64,000 nt of DNA, taken from the NCBI GenBank assembly GCA_947445035.1, contig CANFCK010000006.1:62001-126000 (forward strand). Reading direction: 5' to 3'. The DNA comes from Deltaproteobacteria bacterium. Its GTDB lineage: Bacteria; Myxococcota_A; UBA796; SXON01. Below are positions 1 through 8,497 of the stretch, in pieces. How positions within the stretch are numbered: the stretch's first letter is position 1; every line of letters starts with the position of its first letter. A program made the translations under genes and the position numbers. Below the pieces are notes generated by a model. It saw only the letters and a list, made by a program, of their open reading frames with translations, was not told the origin of the DNA and searched no databases.

Positions 1-1
1 G

Positions 2-1888
2 CGCCGCACCGGAACCGGCTGGCGGGTGATCGACGCCGAGTCGGGTCGGCCGACGGTGCTCAACAGCCGCCCGGTCAACGCCGCGCCGTTCGGGCCAGGC
101 GACGAGCTTCGCATCGGCCCGTTCGTTGTCCGTCTCGCTGCGGACGGCGAAGCGGTCGACGTGACCGGGGAACGGTCCGTGGCGGCGCTGTCGATGAAGC
201 GGCTCACCCGGCAGATCGGGCAGGTCTCGCTCCTGGACGACGTCAGCTTCACCGTTTTTTCGGGCGAAGTCGTGGCGATGATCGGCCCTTCTGGCTGCGG
301 CAAGACCACGCTGCTCAACGCCATTGCCGGGGTCACGCCTGCCGACCAGGGCCAGGTGACGCTTGACGGTCGCGACTTCCACGTCGAGGTCCGCGCCGAG
401 CGCGAAAGCGTTGGCATTGTTCCCCAGGACGACATCGTCCACCCCGAGCTGACGGTAGAAGAAAGCCTCACCTACGGGGCGCGGTTGCGGTTGCCGGCGG
501 GGTCATCGCCGGCGGAGGTCGCGGTCGAGGTTGAGAGGGTGCTTGGCGAGCTGGGCATCGAGCACATCCGCGGCTCCCGGATCGGGGACGCGCTGCGACG
601 CGGCATCTCCGGGGGGCAGCGAAAACGGGTGAACCTGGGGCAGGAGCTCTTGGCGCGGACGATGCGGGTGCTCTTTCTGGACGAGCCCACCAGCGGCCTG
701 GACCCCCGGGCGTCGCAGGACATCGTGCGCCTTGTTCGCCAGCTTGCCGATCGAGGGCGCATGGTTTTCGTGGTGACCCACGATCTGACGCCGCAAATCG
801 TCTCCCAGGTTGATCATCTTTTGGTGCTGGCGCCGGGCGGACGCCTCGCGTTCTTCGGACCTCCCGACCACGCCTGTCGTTACTTCGGAGTCGCGACACC
901 TGACGCGATCTTCAATCGATTCTCCGACAAGCAGCCCGCTGAGTGGGGGGCGGCGTTCCGAGCCAGTGACGACGCTCGCAGCTTCGTGGCGATGCGTGAA
1001 GAGCTCCTGGCGCTGCGCTCCCATCGTGCTGACAGCGCCGCTCCGCCGGTGCCGGTGGCGAGACGGCCGGGCGGGCTCGCCCAGCTCCGAACACTTGGTG
1101 CTCGCTATGCACAGGTGAAGGGTCGCGACCTCGGCGGCCTCGCGGTGCTCCTCGCGCAGGCCCCGGTGCTGGCGGTGGTGATGAAGATCGTCTTTCCGCA
1201 GCCCACGCGCGAGATGATGTTCATGCTGTCGTTGTCCTGCATGTGGTTCGGCATGAGCGCCGCGGTGCGCGAGCTCATCTCCGACCGGGTGATCTGGCTT
1301 CGTGAACGACGGATCGGCATCAAGGCGGGCCCGTACGTCGGCAGCAAGGTGGGCGTTCTCGGGGTCCTGGTCGCGGCGCAGTGCGCGGTATTCGCGTGTT
1401 TGAATCTGGCGATGCACCCAATTCTCGTAACCGAGTATGGCTTCTCGATTTTCAGCTTTGTCGCGGTGGCCGCGTTTACCGGCTTCGTCGGGATGGCGCT
1501 GGGCCTCCTGGTCTCCGCGGTCAATGCCAGCTCTGAGGGTGCCGTCGGCAGTCTTCCGCTGCTCCTGATCCCCCAAATCGCGTTTTCGGGCGTGCTCCTG
1601 AGCCTTAGCCGAATGCCGTGGCTCGCCAAGGAGTTGACGTGGTGGAACCCAGCACGCTTCGCCTTCGATGCGCTGGTCAAGACCGGCGAAAAGCTGGGCG
1701 CGCCTCGGTCGCGAGGGCTCGACTGGGAAGCCATGCAGCTTTCGGGCACGCTCTACAATCTCGGCTTCAAGGGTGATGCCGCTGCGGATATGGGTCTGCC
1801 GCTCGTGGCGCTCCTCGGCCGATTGGCGTTGTTCTCGGTCGTCTTTCTGCTCGGCGCCTTGTTCATGGTCCAGCGGCGGCGGGAGTAG
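2..1888 (+). CDS. FHA-ABC transporter fusion, ABCG-like (5' partial)
   Basis: This is a half-size ABC exporter of the ABCG architecture: ATPase first, then a membrane domain. The frame is open to the window edge, and the first ~40 residues read like the end of an FHA phosphothreonine-binding domain (VNAAPFGPGDELRIGP), so the true start lies upstream. Numbered from the GTG at 26, Walker A GPSGCGKTT is at 87-95, the signature SGGQRKR near 195, Walker B LFLDE at 216-220 and the H-loop His at 252. The C-terminal ~250 residues hold about six hydrophobic segments of the ABC2 type. FHA-ABCG fusions are known in bacteria rich in Ser/Thr kinases, and a kinase is encoded on the opposite strand nearby. 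The substrate is unknown. Confidence 0.9.
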   Translation, partial: RRTGTGWRVIDAESGRPTVLNSRPVNAAPFGPGDELRIGPFVVRLAADGEAVDVTGERSVAALSMKRLTRQIGQVSLLDDVSFTVFSGEVVAMIGPSGCGKTTLLNAIAGVTPADQGQVTLDGRDFHVEVRAERESVGIVPQDDIVHPELTVEESLTYGARLRLPAGSSPAEVAVEVERVLGELGIEHIRGSRIGDALRRGISGGQRKRVNLGQELLARTMRVLFLDEPTSGLDPRASQDIVRLVRQLADRGRMVFVVTHDLTPQIVSQVDHLLVLAPGGRLAFFGPPDHACRYFGVATPDAIFNRFSDKQPAEWGAAFRASDDARSFVAMREELLALRSHRADSAAPPVPVARRPGGLAQLRTLGARYAQVKGRDLGGLAVLLAQAPVLAVVMKIVFPQPTREMMFMLSLSCMWFGMSAAVRELISDRVIWLRERRIGIKAGPYVGSKVGVLGVLVAAQCAVFACLNLAMHPILVTEYGFSIFSFVAVAAFTGFVGMALGLLVSAVNASSEGAVGSLPLLLIPQIAFSGVLLSLSRMPWLAKELTWWNPARFAFDALVKTGEKLGAPRSRGLDWEAMQLSGTLYNLGFKGDAAADMGLPLVALLGRLALFSVVFLLGALFMVQRRRE

Positions 1889-1892
1889 CGGC

Positions 1893-2366
1893 CTAGAACC
1901 AGTAGTGAACCGTCACCGCTGGGGCCCCCGACACGGTACGGAGCGCAAACTCGCTGCCGACGTCGATCTGCAGCCCCCACTCGACGCCGAAACCGAGATT
2001 TTCCAGGCCGAAGAGGAAGAACTCGGCGCCCATCGCCGGCAGGATCCGGATGCCGGTCCACGACGACTCCTGGGCGTAGGCCGCGCCCGCGGCGCCGTAC
2101 AGCGTGAGGTTGTCTTCGGCGACGACGCCGTACAGCAGTCGGCCCCCCACGAGCAGGCCCAGAGGCGCCTCACTGGAGATCGCGACGCCGCCATTGATCT
2201 CCAACTGCACGTTGACCTTTGGCGTGGCCGTCGGGAGTGCATACCGCGCCGACAGCGCTGCGACGTCGCCCAGACCGGCGTGGAAGCCGAATCCGAAGCG
2301 CCCCCGGTGGTCGCCGGCTTCGGCGCGGGGAGCGGCGACTAGGAGGAGGGCGACAAGGGCGGTCAT
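1893..2366 (-). CDS. Predicted outer-membrane beta-barrel protein
   Basis: A 157-residue exported protein. The N-terminus is a short hydrophobic signal peptide ending near AEA, followed by Gly/aromatic-rich alternating stretches (FGFGFHAGLGDV, GLLVGGRLLYGV) and a final VTVHYWF. An aromatic C-terminal residue is typical of outer-membrane barrels. It is the last gene of the minus-strand kinase operon, and its start codon overlaps the preceding stop as ATGA, implying translational coupling. The length would fit an eight-strand barrel. I recognise no specific family and infer no substrate. Confidence 0.72.
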   Translation of the reverse strand: MTALVALLLVAAPRAEAGDHRGRFGFGFHAGLGDVAALSARYALPTATPKVNVQLEINGGVAISSEAPLGLLVGGRLLYGVVAEDNLTLYGAAGAAYAQESSWTGIRILPAMGAEFFLFGLENLGFGVEWGLQIDVGSEFALRTVSGAPAVTVHYWF

Positions 2367-3232
2367 CGGCGCGGGCTAACCGATCCGGAGTTGTCTCGGA
2401 GCAGAAGCACGCCGGTCCACGGGGGGCGGTCGTCCACGCGGACACGAACCCGCTGTGAGCGCACGTGCGCTTCCTGATACCCCGCGGCGCGGGCCAGCCA
2501 GGCCTCCGCCAACAGGGTGCCGTCGAACCCGGGCTCGTCCCGAAAACGTCCCTGCAACTCGACGGCGACCCGGTGCCCAGCCAGCGTGAGAACAAACGAC
2601 TCCGCCGGCGTCGGGCTGATCCAGGGCGGGGTGATCGCGACGGCGACGCCGTCGAGCACGAAGGCCCCGGGGCAGGGCGAAAGATTGTCGAGGACGATCG
2701 CGCCGCTGTGGTCGAGGGCGTAGAGAGCGCCGCTGGCGACGGCCCCGCCCTCGAAGTGTGTGCGCACCACCACCGCCGGCCCTTCCAGCCGCGCGCCTTC
2801 GCTGCTGGCGCTGGCATCGGGGAACTCCAGGACCCCGGAAAGCTTTCCCACGCTGGAAGGGCAGGGGCCGGACGTTGCGGTGATGCGGCCGCGCAGTCGC
2901 AACCCGCTGCCGTCGACCCGCGCGTCCCAGCCCGCCTCACTGAGCTCGACGCGATCGGCCGGGGCATGCACTCCAGTTTGGTCCAACGTCGCTGGCCCGC
3001 TGATTGCCCGGTGGGCTAGCGGCGCGGCGTTGGGGCGCAGGTAGACGACGCGGGTCGTCAGCTGGTCGGCGAAAAGGCCCGTGTTGGACACGGTGTAGTG
3101 GGCGATCAGCACCGACCCCCCGCGCCCCACCGCCACCACAGACCAGGTGTCCTGGACCGGACGGAGGGCCCACCTTGCGGCGAGCACGCCGCAGGCCGCG
3201 AGCAAAAGCCATCCCGCTACCCAGCGAGCCAT
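2363..3232 (-). CDS. Membrane-anchored extracytoplasmic protein of unknown function
   Basis: About 289 residues. One N-terminal hydrophobic helix (WVAGWLLLAACGVLAARWAL) would anchor it in the inner membrane; the rest is beta-rich and lies outside the cytoplasm. I chose the ATG directly before this helix, because an upstream start at 3262 only adds ten residues and enlarges the overlap with the previous gene. No catalytic motif or known domain is evident. There are two Cys, in the SGPCPS and SPCPGA contexts, which could form a disulfide. It sits between the Cys-rich proteins and the outer-membrane barrel in a fully overlapping operon, so a structural or envelope role with those partners is plausible but not shown. 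Confidence 0.7.
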   Translation of the reverse strand: MARWVAGWLLLAACGVLAARWALRPVQDTWSVVAVGRGGSVLIAHYTVSNTGLFADQLTTRVVYLRPNAAPLAHRAISGPATLDQTGVHAPADRVELSEAGWDARVDGSGLRLRGRITATSGPCPSSVGKLSGVLEFPDASASSEGARLEGPAVVVRTHFEGGAVASGALYALDHSGAIVLDNLSPCPGAFVLDGVAVAITPPWISPTPAESFVLTLAGHRVAVELQGRFRDEPGFDGTLLAEAWLARAAGYQEAHVRSQRVRVRVDDRPPWTGVLLLRDNSGSVSPRR

Positions 3233-4023
3233 CGGCGATGCTCCAGGAAGATGGGGTTCCACGGCCGGCCGGTGGTGGGCCCGGCGGCGGGGGCACAGCC
3301 GCGAGAGCGGCCAGCGAGCGCCCGCTCCCGCATCGCCTCGTCGGGGCGATACAGCGTGGGGAACTGCGCCTCCACATCGTCGATGGCGCCGCGACAGACA
3401 CGGCTTTTCCGCCGGGTGGACAGGCTCGCCTCACCCAATGCCGTCGCGACCGCCCGCTCCGCAAAGGCCAGGGTGCCATCGCGACACAGCGCCTGATCGC
3501 CCTCTGGAAGGGCGTCACAGTCGGCGAGGTCGGCGGGCTGATTCCGATTCAAGGCAAAGAACCACCAATCCAGCCAGATCTGCCGCGTGGCATCACCCCC
3601 GACCGTCTGGAGCTGTCCCCAGTAGGCCACGAGCGACCTCCCCGTCTCGAGCTCGGAGGCGGCCCTGCCTCCGCCTTTGATCGACCCTTGGATGTCGTAG
3701 GTCCACGCGTGGTAAATGCACTCATGGTAGTAGCGACCGGCCTGGCCGCAGGCGGCCAACGCCTCGGCACGTTGGTGCGCGCGGGCATGGCGCTCCGCGA
3801 CGGCGAAGGAACACTCCGCGCGCCACGTCGAGCTCTGGATGCCGGCGCAGTCGGCGACGGTGGCCCCACGCTGGCCACGAAGCACCTCGGCCGCACACGC
3901 CGCCGCGCGGGTGCCGGTCGCGTCGCAGCTGTCGAGCGCCGCCGCCAACGGTAGCCCCCCCTGGGTCGCCGTCTGCCACGCGTCGGCTTCGGAGGCAGGG
4001 CAGGCCAGCCACAAGCTGAACAT
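3217..4023 (-). CDS. Cys-rich exported protein, paralogue B
   Basis: About 268 residues. The ATG overlaps the upstream gene's stop as TGATG, which fixes the start. The N-terminus MFSLWLAC is short but lipobox-like. The body is helical and carries about twelve Cys. A segment reading AEC-x-F-x2-AE, then C-x2-AG-x4-E-C-x3-H-x-WT, matches the same segment in the next upstream gene, so the two look like diverged duplicates. No enzymatic motif is visible. Even numbers of Cys in an exported protein suggest disulfides. Function unknown. Confidence 0.75.
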   Translation of the reverse strand: MFSLWLACPASEADAWQTATQGGLPLAAALDSCDATGTRAAACAAEVLRGQRGATVADCAGIQSSTWRAECSFAVAERHARAHQRAEALAACGQAGRYYHECIYHAWTYDIQGSIKGGGRAASELETGRSLVAYWGQLQTVGGDATRQIWLDWWFFALNRNQPADLADCDALPEGDQALCRDGTLAFAERAVATALGEASLSTRRKSRVCRGAIDDVEAQFPTLYRPDEAMRERALAGRSRGCAPAAGPTTGRPWNPIFLEHRRWLAG

Positions 4024-4643
4024 CAGGGACAGAGGTCGCTCCGGCGGGCGCGCAGGGCGTCGAGCTCGGCGTCCGGTGCGTACTGCAATACCGCTGGGAG
4101 CGCGCTGCCATCGCATGGATAGAGCTTCCGGTCCCGCGCCATGTTCAGCAGGTCGTCGTAGTACGCGAGCCCCGTTTTGAGGCAGGCTTCGGCTCTGTCG
4201 GGGTCGGCGATGGTTCGGCACGCGGCGCGGTCCAGCGGCCTGGAGCGACCGAGGAGCCAGCGGTACCACGCGGACCACGGGCGGGGGTCGTCAGCCGAAA
4301 ACCCAAAGGGGACCAGCTCGAGGGCGGCCAGATCGTCGGCGTCTCCGGGCGCTACGTCTTTGGGCGCCCAGCGCTCGAACGACGCGGTCCACAGGTGCAT
4401 CCGGCAGTCGTCGACCCACTCGCCGGCATCGGCACAGCGCGCCGGGCTCCCGCTGGCTTCCGCATCGCGAAAGGCACACTCGGCGCGCGCCCGGTCGCCC
4501 CGGACCGCCTCGCATTCCAGGAGCTCGACGTGGCAGTGGTCCTTGACCGCGGCGTCGCCGATGGCCGAGCAGTCGCGCGCGCGCAAACCTGCTTGCAGGG
4601 CCGTCGCCGAGTCGACCGCGCACGAAAACGCCCACCAGGTCAT
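4023..4643 (-). CDS. Cys-rich exported protein, paralogue A
   Basis: 206 residues starting MTWWAFSCAVDSATAL. The start overlaps the preceding lipoprotein stop as TGATG; a GTG one codon earlier is also possible. It has about ten Cys in a helical background. It shares the AEC-x-F ... C-x2-AG-x4-D-C-x3-H-x-WT block with the downstream gene, indicating tandem duplication. The N-terminal signal is weak, so export is inferred mainly from Cys content and neighbours. It lies directly after a binding-protein-like lipoprotein and could interact with it. No known family recognised. Confidence 0.72.
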   Translation of the reverse strand: MTWWAFSCAVDSATALQAGLRARDCSAIGDAAVKDHCHVELLECEAVRGDRARAECAFRDAEASGSPARCADAGEWVDDCRMHLWTASFERWAPKDVAPGDADDLAALELVPFGFSADDPRPWSAWYRWLLGRSRPLDRAACRTIADPDRAEACLKTGLAYYDDLLNMARDRKLYPCDGSALPAVLQYAPDAELDALRARRSDLCP

Positions 4644-6055
4644 CACGGGGCCACGAGCGTCTTCACGTAGAACTCGGGCTCGTCGTCGTTCCGGATCCCC
4701 CAGACCTCGATCGGGCCCGCGGTCTCCTCGGTTTCGGGGTCGAAGTCCAGCTCTCCGGAGGCGCCGACGGCGTCTATGGCGCCGAACTCGGCGAAGGCGG
4801 CCTGGGCACGATTCCAGTCCACCGGGCCGAGCTCGATCCTATCGGCGGCCTTGTCGCTCAGGTGCTTCAGGCCCACGGCGGCCTCGGCGGGCGTGACCGC
4901 ACCCCCGCCGGCAACCGCCCAGGATGCCCCGTACAACGTCAGCCACGCGGCATCGTAGGCATAGGCTGCGTACGAGGAGTCGCTGGCCGACTGCCCGTCG
5001 AACGCCCCGGAGTACGCGGCGGCAAAGGCGTCATACTGGTCGCCGAACGGCACGGCCGGCGAGGTGCCGCTGACGTTGGGCCACAAGGCCTCGGCGTCGG
5101 TGCCGACGGTATCGGCCAAAAGTTCCGCGTCGCGCGCCGCGTCGGCCAGGAAAATCGGCGTGTCACTCGCGTCTCCGTCGGCGGCGAGGCTGGCCAAAAA
5201 GGAGCTGACGTCGGGCAGATCGCTGGAGATGAAGACAATGGCGTCGTAGCCAGCGTCCGCCGCGGCGCTGGCAGCGCTGGCACGTTGGGTGTCGCTTTCA
5301 TAGGGTAGGCGGTCGGCGATGTGGACTTCGCTCGCCCAGTTCTCGACGAAAACTTCCGCGAGTCCCTCGCCGTACGGGCCCAACTGGTACACCAGCGCCA
5401 CGCGCTGGCCGCCGCTGCCCAGGGCGCTGGCCACGAGGTCGGCGAGCACCTTGCCTTGCAGCGAGTCCGGCGGCGCGGTGCGCCACAATAAACCCGCCCC
5501 GCCTTCCGGCCGATCCGGGGCGTCGAGGTAGGTCAACGCGGGGCTCGTGGCCGACGGCGAGATGAACAACGATCGTATCGCGACCCCATTGTACACGGCT
5601 TCCGTGACGCCGGAGGTGGCGGGTCCTACGATCGCGTAGGCGCCGAGCGAAACGAGGTGGTCCGCCATTGCAACCGCAGCCTCGTCGGCGCTCAGCCCGT
5701 CGATCTGGGCGTCTTCTTCGTAGCTGCACTGCACCAGCGCCACGATCCGGCCATCGACGCCGTCGCTTTCGTCAGCCTGCTTGACCGCCAGCCGTGTGGA
5801 CAACAGCTCGGGGAGGTCGGTGCTGTGGTCGAAAAGGCTGCCGACGACCAGCACGTCGGTGTACTCCTCGGGGCGCAAGAGCAGGTCTTCAGGCCAGGTC
5901 GCATCGCAACGGGGCTGGTCATCGATGGGTTGACACAAGCCGGCTTCGCCGCAGGTGTGGCCGAATCCGAACGCGTCCCGACACTGCGCGGGCGCGTCGC
6001 ACGCCGACCAGTCGGTCACGCCGAAGCTGCATGCGCCGAGGACCAAGAGCACCAT
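4643..6055 (-). CDS. Lipoprotein with periplasmic-binding-protein fold (LivK-like)
   Basis: 470 residues. The N-terminus MVLLVLGACS carries a lipobox with Cys at residue 9. It is followed by a small Cys-rich insert (C-x5-C, FGFGHTC, GLC), a pattern often seen at the start of myxobacterial lipoproteins. From about residue 65 the protein resembles type I periplasmic binding proteins of the branched-chain amino acid class: VLVVGSLFDHST, a central IVGPATSGVTEAVYN segment and YAAYAYDAAWLTLYGA near the end. No permease or ATPase genes accompany it, so it is more likely a sensor or ligand-binding partner for the kinase operon than a transporter component. Its ATG overlaps the previous stop as TGATG. 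Confidence 0.82.
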   Translation of the reverse strand: MVLLVLGACSFGVTDWSACDAPAQCRDAFGFGHTCGEAGLCQPIDDQPRCDATWPEDLLLRPEEYTDVLVVGSLFDHSTDLPELLSTRLAVKQADESDGVDGRIVALVQCSYEEDAQIDGLSADEAAVAMADHLVSLGAYAIVGPATSGVTEAVYNGVAIRSLFISPSATSPALTYLDAPDRPEGGAGLLWRTAPPDSLQGKVLADLVASALGSGGQRVALVYQLGPYGEGLAEVFVENWASEVHIADRLPYESDTQRASAASAAADAGYDAIVFISSDLPDVSSFLASLAADGDASDTPIFLADAARDAELLADTVGTDAEALWPNVSGTSPAVPFGDQYDAFAAAYSGAFDGQSASDSSYAAYAYDAAWLTLYGASWAVAGGGAVTPAEAAVGLKHLSDKAADRIELGPVDWNRAQAAFAEFGAIDAVGASGELDFDPETEETAGPIEVWGIRNDDEPEFYVKTLVAP

Positions 6056-6789
6056 CAGAAGTCCCCCGCCACCACGAGGTAGCCCGGACCGACAGAGATC
6101 ACGCCGCCGTCACCGAAAAGCGCCAGTCCCAGACCGGCGCCCAGTCCGACCACGCCGACCCCCAAGAGCACATCGGCCGCCAGCGCGCTGCCCGACTCCT
6201 CTGCGAGCGCGGTGGAGACGCTCTCGCCGCAGCGGAGCGCGCCGCCAGTGTCCGTGGCACACCCGGCGGCGGCGTTGTCGTGTGCGCCGAGCGCGATCCC
6301 GCCGAGGACCGCGCTGGCCCCCAACGACACGACGCCGACCCCCGCGAGGCCCAGCGGCAGCGGCCGAAAGAAAGGGGAGGGGCTGGCGGCCGAAGGAACG
6401 GTTGGGGCCGTGCGCACCTCGTCCGGTCGCGCGGAGTCCGGCGCCGGCGTCCCGGGCTTGGTCTCGGCGATTCGCCGCTCAAGGTTGGTGATGCGTCGGT
6501 CAAGGGTCGCCCGTTCGTCGGCCGGCGCGTAAGCGCGGTACCGCGACAGCACGTCGAGCGCCTCGCCCCAGCGCCCCGTCCGCTCCAGCGCGTTGGCGAT
6601 GTTGAACAGGAGCGCGGGCCGGGCGGAGAGGCGGTAGGCCTCTTCGAACGCGACGACAGCGTCCTCGTAGCGCCCCTCCTCGTAAAGAATCGCGCCGCTT
6701 TGGTACAGTTCCCTGGCGCGCACGTCTTCGCTTTCCCCAGCCTGCGCCATGGACAAGAGCGCGACAAGGAGCGTGCTCACGGCGACCAA
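6055..6789 (-). CDS. TPR protein with C-terminal membrane segments
   Basis: 244 residues with a signal peptide ending AQA. TPR-like helices span about residues 22-110 (ELYQSGAILYEEGRYEDAVVA). A Pro/Ala/Thr-rich linker follows, and then two hydrophobic Gly-rich segments (about 145-170 and 205-235) that could cross the membrane. This layout is common beside PEGA-domain Ser/Thr kinases in myxobacteria. It overlaps the kinase gene by 13 bases. It is probably an envelope scaffold protein in the same pathway; the exact role is unknown. Confidence 0.82.
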   Translation of the reverse strand: MVAVSTLLVALLSMAQAGESEDVRARELYQSGAILYEEGRYEDAVVAFEEAYRLSARPALLFNIANALERTGRWGEALDVLSRYRAYAPADERATLDRRITNLERRIAETKPGTPAPDSARPDEVRTAPTVPSAASPSPFFRPLPLGLAGVGVVSLGASAVLGGIALGAHDNAAAGCATDTGGALRCGESVSTALAEESGSALAADVLLGVGVVGLGAGLGLALFGDGGVISVGPGYLVVAGDF

Positions 6790-8318
6790 GGGTCCTTCAG
6801 GTCTCCGCTTGTGCGGGGCTTGGTTGGGGTCGGCACCTCGGCAGCGTCGACGGGCTCCGGCGCCTCCTCAGGCTCGGAGGGCAGAGCGCCGCTGACGCGC
6901 GTCCCGGTCGACCGGGCCTGTGCGCGTGCGGGGCTGGGCCGCAGCACCACCTGCTGGCGCCGGGCATCCCAGGGAATCCTGACGGTCGCCGGCACATGCC
7001 CATCGGCCTGCACGCTCAACTCCCACACTTCGCCTTCGGGGATGGCCACGTCGAGCGGCGCAACGCCAAGCGCGACGCCCCCCCGCCCGAGGCGGGCACC
7101 GTCTGGAAGACTGGTGACCCGCACCGGACCGGCAGGCGCGGTAGGGGCGGCCAGCGTGGGCGTCGCCACCACGACTGTGGGGCCCACCAAACGCTGCTTC
7201 CACCACCACGCGCCCAAGGCCAACGTCAAGACCAGGGCCCCGACAACGGCCATTCCGGCGAACGCCCCGGTCGCCGCGAGCAGCGGTCCTCGCCGGCTGC
7301 GGATGGCCGAGATGAGGGTCGATCCGCTGGGCTCCGTCGGCCCGGCGCCGCGTACGGGGCGGGATGCGCGCCCCGAATCCCGGACAATTCGCCCAGCCGA
7401 CAATTTGGATGGCCCCGAGGACTCGCCCCGCAGCTCCGCCTCGCAGATCCGCAGCGCGCGAATGACCTCGTCGATGTCGGCGAATCGGTCATCGGCCCTC
7501 TTGGCGAGGCAGGTGAGAATCACCCATTGCAGGCTCGGGCTTTCCAAAAGTGCGGGGGTCTTCTGGTCCAGAGCCGGGGGATCGTGATTGAGGTGGGCGA
7601 GCAGCACGCCGACCGAAGTGTCAGCCACAAACGGAGGTTTACCAGCGACGCACGCGTAGAGAATCACGCCCAGTGAGTAGATGTCGGTGCGGGCATCCAG
7701 CCGCTCGGCGCGGATCTGTTCGGGCGACATGAACGACGGGGAGCCGACAACGGCGTCCACCCCGGTCAGCTCATCGTCGGTGCGAAGCTGTTTGACCAGC
7801 CCGAAGTCAAGCACCTTTACGAAGTCCTCGTCGTCCCCGTGGCGCATGAGCACCACGTTGGCGGGCTTCAGGTCGCGGTGGATGAGACTCAGCGAATGGG
7901 CCTCTCGCAGCGAGGCACACATCTGCCGGGCGAGGTTTACCACCCGAGCGGCAGACAGCGGAGCCTCGGCCTGGATGACCTGGTGGAGCGTGCGCCCATC
8001 CAGGTACTCCATCGCGATGTACAGCAGCTCGTCGCCCACCGCGCCGTGATCGAACACGCGCACCGTGTTGGGATGCGTCAGCCGCGCGCTCACGGAAGCT
8101 TCGAGTTGGAACCGGCGGCGGAACTCCGCTTCCTGGTCTTCGTCGCCGGAGACGGCCAGCACCTTCAGCGCCACGGTCCGTCCCAGCGGGTGCTGTTCGG
8201 CGCGGTAAACGCGGCTCATGCCCCCGCGGGCCAGCGACGAAACCACCCGGTACCGCCCGTCGATGGTCCGCCCGATGAGCGGGTCACGATCAGGCTGGGA
8301 GGCAGGATTGTGAATCAT
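6777..8318 (-). CDS. Transmembrane Ser/Thr protein kinase with PEGA domain
   Basis: 513 residues. The Hanks-type kinase domain covers about 20-295, with a glycine loop (LARGGMSRVYRA), ATP-binding Lys52, catalytic HRDLKPAN at 147-154 and DFG at 171-173. A Pro/Arg-rich juxtamembrane stretch follows, then one transmembrane helix near 350-375, and then an extracytoplasmic PEGA-like beta domain (SLPDGARLGRGGVALGVAPLDV). It heads a seven-gene overlapping operon of exported proteins, so it probably couples an envelope signal to cytoplasmic phosphorylation. The FHA-ABC fusion at the window start is a candidate partner, because FHA domains bind phosphothreonine; that link is inference. Confidence 0.95.
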   Translation of the reverse strand: MIHNPASQPDRDPLIGRTIDGRYRVVSSLARGGMSRVYRAEQHPLGRTVALKVLAVSGDEDQEAEFRRRFQLEASVSARLTHPNTVRVFDHGAVGDELLYIAMEYLDGRTLHQVIQAEAPLSAARVVNLARQMCASLREAHSLSLIHRDLKPANVVLMRHGDDEDFVKVLDFGLVKQLRTDDELTGVDAVVGSPSFMSPEQIRAERLDARTDIYSLGVILYACVAGKPPFVADTSVGVLLAHLNHDPPALDQKTPALLESPSLQWVILTCLAKRADDRFADIDEVIRALRICEAELRGESSGPSKLSAGRIVRDSGRASRPVRGAGPTEPSGSTLISAIRSRRGPLLAATGAFAGMAVVGALVLTLALGAWWWKQRLVGPTVVVATPTLAAPTAPAGPVRVTSLPDGARLGRGGVALGVAPLDVAIPEGEVWELSVQADGHVPATVRIPWDARRQQVVLRPSPARAQARSTGTRVSGALPSEPEEAPEPVDAAEVPTPTKPRTSGDLKDPWSP

Positions 8319-8448
8319 GTGCGCCGTCGGACGGCGGCCGGCGGGGCAGCTTTTGGCAGGGAGATTCGGGGTTGGAGAGAGCGCAAGATGATCCTTACGG
8401 TATCACGATCCTGGTCCGGGTCGGACGAAGTGCGACCGACTGCCACGC

Positions 8449-8477
8449 TTTACTTTTGGGCGCCTCACTCGTATAAT
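8449..8477 (+). promoter_or_regulatory. Sigma-70-like promoter for the bcs operon
   Basis: TTTACT (8449-8454), a 17-base spacer, then a perfect TATAAT (8472-8477). In such GC-rich DNA this is a conspicuous match. Transcription would begin near 8484, which rules out the furthest-upstream TTG (8477) as the bcsA start. The rest of the divergent gap (8319-8448) shows nothing else I can support. Confidence 0.5.
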
Positions 8478-8497
8478 TGCGTACCCAGAACGCGTCG

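Noticed and set aside
5794-7587. Long plus-strand open frame over the kinase operon
   Set aside because: Opposes clear kinase, TPR and lipoprotein genes with overlapping starts and stops.
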